Shown piece by piece: positions 42,305 through 45,334 of a stretch of 45,334 bases of DNA. Made by a program: the position numbers and the translations under genes. Source of the stretch: Helicobacteraceae bacterium (GTDB lineage: Bacteria; Campylobacterota; Campylobacteria; Campylobacterales; Sulfurimonadaceae). The notes under the pieces are model-generated. The model saw only the letters and a list, made by a program, of their open reading frames with translations, made no database searches and had not been told where the DNA came from. How positions within the stretch are numbered: the first letter of the stretch is position 1; each line of letters starts with the position of its first letter. The DNA lies in the NCBI GenBank assembly GCA_026988515.1, contig JALSLA010000060.1:1-45334 (forward strand), read 5' to 3'.

Positions 42305-43819
42305 CTAGGCGTCTTTAACCCCGACACGAATAATTTCATGCAGCGAAGTCGTCCCGTCAAGCAGTAGTTTTTTGAGTTGAGACGACAGCGGTGTCATGCC
42401 GGCATCTATAGCATGTTGCCGAATGAGATAATCGCTTACATTGTCTTTGAGCATACTTCGGAAGTTATCGTTAAGAACAAAAAACTCACCAATGGCGCGT
42501 CGCCCGACGTAACCGGTATAGTTACATGCGGAACAGCCGCGCGATTTGTAAATTTTGGCATTTTCGGGCAGGTCAAATTCGGTAGCAAACTCTTCGGCCA
42601 GAAAGTCCTCTTCTTTACACTCGTTACAGAGCTTACGCACCAGACGCTGTGCCAATACTCCCAAGAGTGAACTGCCAATGAGAAACTGCTCAATGCCCAT
42701 ATCGACCAGACGGGTAATGGACGCCGTTGCATTATTGGTATGTAATGTGGAAAATACCAAGTGTCCTGTCAATGCGGCCTGAATGGCAATTTCGGCAGTT
42801 TCAGTATCGCGGATCTCACCAATCATGACCACATCGGGGTCTTGACGCAAAATAGAACGCAGACCCGAAGCAAAGGTAAGCCCTGCTTTGGCATTGGTCT
42901 GAATCTGGTTAATATTGTCTGCTTTATACTCCACCGGATCCTCAACGGTAATGACGTTAATGTCCGGTTTGGCCACCTCTTGTAAAAATGCATGCAGTGT
43001 CGTTGATTTACCGCTTCCGGTAGGACCGGTCACTAAAATAATGCCGTGCGAGTGCTTAAGCAACTCGTCGAGTTTGTCGGTCAACTCCTCATCAAAGCCG
43101 AGTTCATGCATATGCGGAATGTCATCAGATTGCATCAACATCCGCATCACGACGCGTTCTCCGTAATACGTCGGCAGAATCGAAACCCGAACATCTAGCG
43201 TATTGCCTGCAATTTTTACCTGAGTACGGCCGTCTTGCGGAATCCGTTTTTCAGAGATGTCAAGATTGGAAATAACTTTAATACGACTAATAATGAGGTT
43301 GGCGACTTTATTGTCAATATCGGTATTTTTAATCAGTGCGCCGTCAATACGAAAGCGCACTTCGCTCCGCTTCTCGTGTACCTCTATATGAATGTCCGAA
43401 GCACGCCGTTTAATAGCCTGATAAAAGAGCGCATTGACAAACTTAATGATGGGAGCGGACTCTTCGCTCGTCAACAGATCGGAGCTGTTACGCAAAAATT
43501 CCGAAAGCGAGATGTCGTCATCGTCCATCTCCTCTTGCCCCTGATCCAAATTGCCCAGTTCGGCATCGGTACGTATCTCTAAAAATTTATTGTACAACCG
43601 GTCGTACGAGTCTTCATCTGCCATAACAATCGGATAGCTAAAGTCGGTCTTTGCCAAATAGTCAAAGGCCTGTGTCAGATGTTTTTGTGACAATACTACA
43701 TGTAATTTTTCGTCAATCGTTGCAAAGAGAACATAGTTGCGTATGGCAATGTTAAGATTAATGTCACTCAGCTGTTCGGGTACGAGATCGACATTTTCAA
43801 CAACCGGTATGTTCACCAT
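42305..43819 (-). CDS. gspE: type II secretion ATPase GspE
   Basis: A 504-residue cytoplasmic assembly ATPase that powers pseudopilus extension. Motifs: ASDIHIEVHEKRSEVRFRID, Walker A TGPTGSGKSTTLHAF, the Asp box NVITVEDPVEYK, Walker B DPDVVMIGEIRDTETAEIA, His box GHLVFSTLHTNNA, and the zinc-binding pair KLCNEC ... GCSACNYTGYVGRR of the GspE/PilB type. The N-terminal part is the GspL-binding region. It directly follows gspD and precedes two pseudopilin genes. A related type IV pilus role (PilB) is possible but the secretin neighbour favours GspE. Confidence 0.92.
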   Translation of the reverse strand: MVNIPVVENVDLVPEQLSDINLNIAIRNYVLFATIDEKLHVVLSQKHLTQAFDYLAKTDFSYPIVMADEDSYDRLYNKFLEIRTDAELGNLDQGQEEMDDDDISLSEFLRNSSDLLTSEESAPIIKFVNALFYQAIKRRASDIHIEVHEKRSEVRFRIDGALIKNTDIDNKVANLIISRIKVISNLDISEKRIPQDGRTQVKIAGNTLDVRVSILPTYYGERVVMRMLMQSDDIPHMHELGFDEELTDKLDELLKHSHGIILVTGPTGSGKSTTLHAFLQEVAKPDINVITVEDPVEYKADNINQIQTNAKAGLTFASGLRSILRQDPDVVMIGEIRDTETAEIAIQAALTGHLVFSTLHTNNATASITRLVDMGIEQFLIGSSLLGVLAQRLVRKLCNECKEEDFLAEEFATEFDLPENAKIYKSRGCSACNYTGYVGRRAIGEFFVLNDNFRSMLKDNVSDYLIRQHAIDAGMTPLSSQLKKLLLDGTTSLHEIIRVGVKDA

Positions 43820-45334
43820 CTACTTGCCTTGCAACAGCAGATTCAACCCGTCGGTAGGCAGTGACGGTCGTCGGCTGTGATCTATTTTCTTGGTTTCGAT
43901 AATATAGGGATGTTCATCGCTGCTTCCCTCTTCGACAATCGTGCTTGGTGTAATTTTTTTAGGTGCTGTCGCTTTGTCTTGCAATTTCAGTTTTCGTTCT
44001 TGCAACTTCTCCTCTAAAAAGAAGCGGTAATCGTTTTGAATCTTGTCAAGTTTAGAGAGTTTTTTACGTAACTCTGCCATATCGCTATTGCTTCGTACGA
44101 TATACGGCGTTAGAATAATCACCAAGTTGATCTCATTATCGGAATTGTTGTTCCAGCGAAACAGCTGACCAAGCCACGGCAATGAGCGCAAGCCCGGAAT
44201 TCCGGACTCTTCTCGTTTTTTTTGATTTTGAATCAGACCACCGATAATAACACTCTCGCCATCATTGACGATGGCGGTAGTCACTACCTCCCGTTTGGTC
44301 GTACTCGGTAATCCCGGAGCCGATCCAGGGGCAAGGTCTTCAAGTTTTGTCGTTGTTATGAGCGCCACTTTATTTCCGGAAGAGAGCCGCGGTTTTATCT
44401 TTAATGTCAGTCCGATATCTTGACGCGTATATGTATTACGAGCAATGTCGGTAGTCTGGTTGCCTTGTGCCGAAGAGGTTAAAATAGATTCGGTACGCCC
44501 GACGTAAATGGACGACTCTTCATTATTGACACACAGCAGAGTCGGCTCTGAAAGTGTTTTAGCAGCCCCTTCGCTCGATAAAAAATCTATGGTTGCGCCA
44601 AAAGCAATGCCCGATGTCAAGTTTCCTGTTTTAATACCAAGTTTTCCAAGGTCCATTGCCAGAGCAGGACCTCCAAGGTTGGCTGCAAACGTAAAAATCC
44701 CCGCTGTATTTACCGTGCCGCCCATAAGTCCGTATTTCATACCGATCTGGTCACTCAAGTTTTTATTGAGCTCTACAATGCGCGCCCGAACAAAAACCTG
44801 CGGTTTCTCGATATCGAGAATTTTAATCATCTCTTTAATGTCATTAATATCCGACTCGGTTGCAGAGACCACAATGGCATTGAGCTCTTCATAAGCACTC
44901 ACCATCGGTTTTTCCGACTCATTGGCATATTTTTTCTTCTCCAAAATGCCCGTTAGACTTTTTACCACGTTTGCTGCCTCGCTGTTTTCTAGCGGCAGCA
45001 CCGTAATACGTTGAATGGAAGCATCGTCTTTAGCGTCAAGACGCTCGACGATTGGACGCAAAATGCGAATATTTTTCTTCGATGCCATCAAGATAATAGA
45101 GTTGGTCGCATCATCGCTTAAGACATCCACCTTGTTAGAAGCCACTTTTTGGTTAATAACACTTTTGGCAATGCTGGAAACGGAGGTTGCAATACGCGAG
45201 GCCTTGGCATTTTTAAGAATTATAAACTCCACTTCCCTTCGGCCATGTGCTTTGGCTTCGACTTTTTGGATCACTTTTTTCAATATGGCGATATTGTCAG
45301 GGTAATCACTCACAATCATGCTGTTGGTCTCTTT
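43820..45334 (-). CDS. gspD: type II secretion secretin GspD, 5' end outside the window
   Basis: The open frame continues through the window edge (KETNSM...), so the true start is beyond 45334. The 504 visible residues contain N-domain repeats (NSIILMASKKNIRILRPIVERLD, LNAIVVSATESDIND) and the secretin core: VFVRARIVELNKNLSDQIG, LSEPTLLCVNNEESSIYVG, IGLTLKIKPRL and the C-terminal VIIGGLIQNQKK ... PWLGQLFRW. Secretins form the outer-membrane channel. The last 90 residues are a charged tail. One base separates its stop region from gspE, so they are cotranscribed. Confidence 0.92.
   Translation of the reverse strand, partial: KETNSMIVSDYPDNIAILKKVIQKVEAKAHGRREVEFIILKNAKASRIATSVSSIAKSVINQKVASNKVDVLSDDATNSIILMASKKNIRILRPIVERLDAKDDASIQRITVLPLENSEAANVVKSLTGILEKKKYANESEKPMVSAYEELNAIVVSATESDINDIKEMIKILDIEKPQVFVRARIVELNKNLSDQIGMKYGLMGGTVNTAGIFTFAANLGGPALAMDLGKLGIKTGNLTSGIAFGATIDFLSSEGAAKTLSEPTLLCVNNEESSIYVGRTESILTSSAQGNQTTDIARNTYTRQDIGLTLKIKPRLSSGNKVALITTTKLEDLAPGSAPGLPSTTKREVVTTAIVNDGESVIIGGLIQNQKKREESGIPGLRSLPWLGQLFRWNNNSDNEINLVIILTPYIVRSNSDMAELRKKLSKLDKIQNDYRFFLEEKLQERKLKLQDKATAPKKITPSTIVEEGSSDEHPYIIETKKIDHSRRPSLPTDGLNLLLQGK

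Overview
The window looks like a chromosomal segment of a free-living Campylobacterota (Epsilonproteobacteria) close to Sulfurimonas, Sulfurovum or Sulfuricurvum. The signs are moderate GC, T-rich promoters with good -10 boxes but poor -35 boxes, and two gene blocks whose order matches Campylobacter jejuni: ferredoxin-ndk-DUF177-rpmF-plsX-fabH at 0.5-3.8 kb, and glyQ-(DUF3972-like)-purE-U32 protein-CheZ-glnA at 21.3-30.2 kb. The synteny is from memory of that genome and was not searched here. No rRNA, tRNA or CRISPR was found.

Layout. 0.1-5.6 kb (minus): HIT protein, fabH, plsX, rpmF, DUF177, ndk, ferredoxin, metK and two small proteins. 5.8-8.3 kb (plus): uvrB and a DedA protein. 8.3-12.8 kb: pckA, cytochrome c, a truC-like gene that has lost its catalytic region, and a two-component system. 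13.0-16.5 kb: a Fic protein with a changed catalytic motif, a WGR-like small protein, an NhaC antiporter and a GNAT protein. 16.5-21.3 kb: an L,D-transpeptidase and recD2, convergent, separated by a 1.8 kb AT-rich island that carries a three-gene HipB-HipS-HipT toxin-antitoxin system. A perfect 33-bp direct repeat lies at the island's two ends and contains the 3' ends of both neighbours, so neither gene is broken. 21.3-30.2 kb: the glyQ-to-glnA block, interrupted by a DUF89 phosphatase, an M6-type metalloprotease lipoprotein and a small secreted protein that resembles a detached M6 propeptide. 30.4-33.6 kb: leuA and two uncharacterised coupled genes.

33.7-45.3 kb is an envelope and secretion locus. 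On the minus strand it holds gspD (cut by the window edge), gspE, two pseudopilins, a low-complexity lipoprotein, a PpiC-like protein, a small lipoprotein, an exported 407-aa protein behind a near-consensus sigma-70 promoter, a secreted protein with five MopE-type metal-binding repeats, and a membrane-anchored partner. A second lipoprotein, paralogous to the first, sits on the plus strand at the far end. The arrangement suggests a type II secretion or pilus-like apparatus encoded with its own surface cargo.

The signals most worth a second look are the HipBST island with its direct repeats and paired operators, the split M6 protease/propeptide pair, the internally deleted truC, and a palindrome TACATGTA (often extended to TACATGTAAATT) found at least 15 times where base composition predicts about one.
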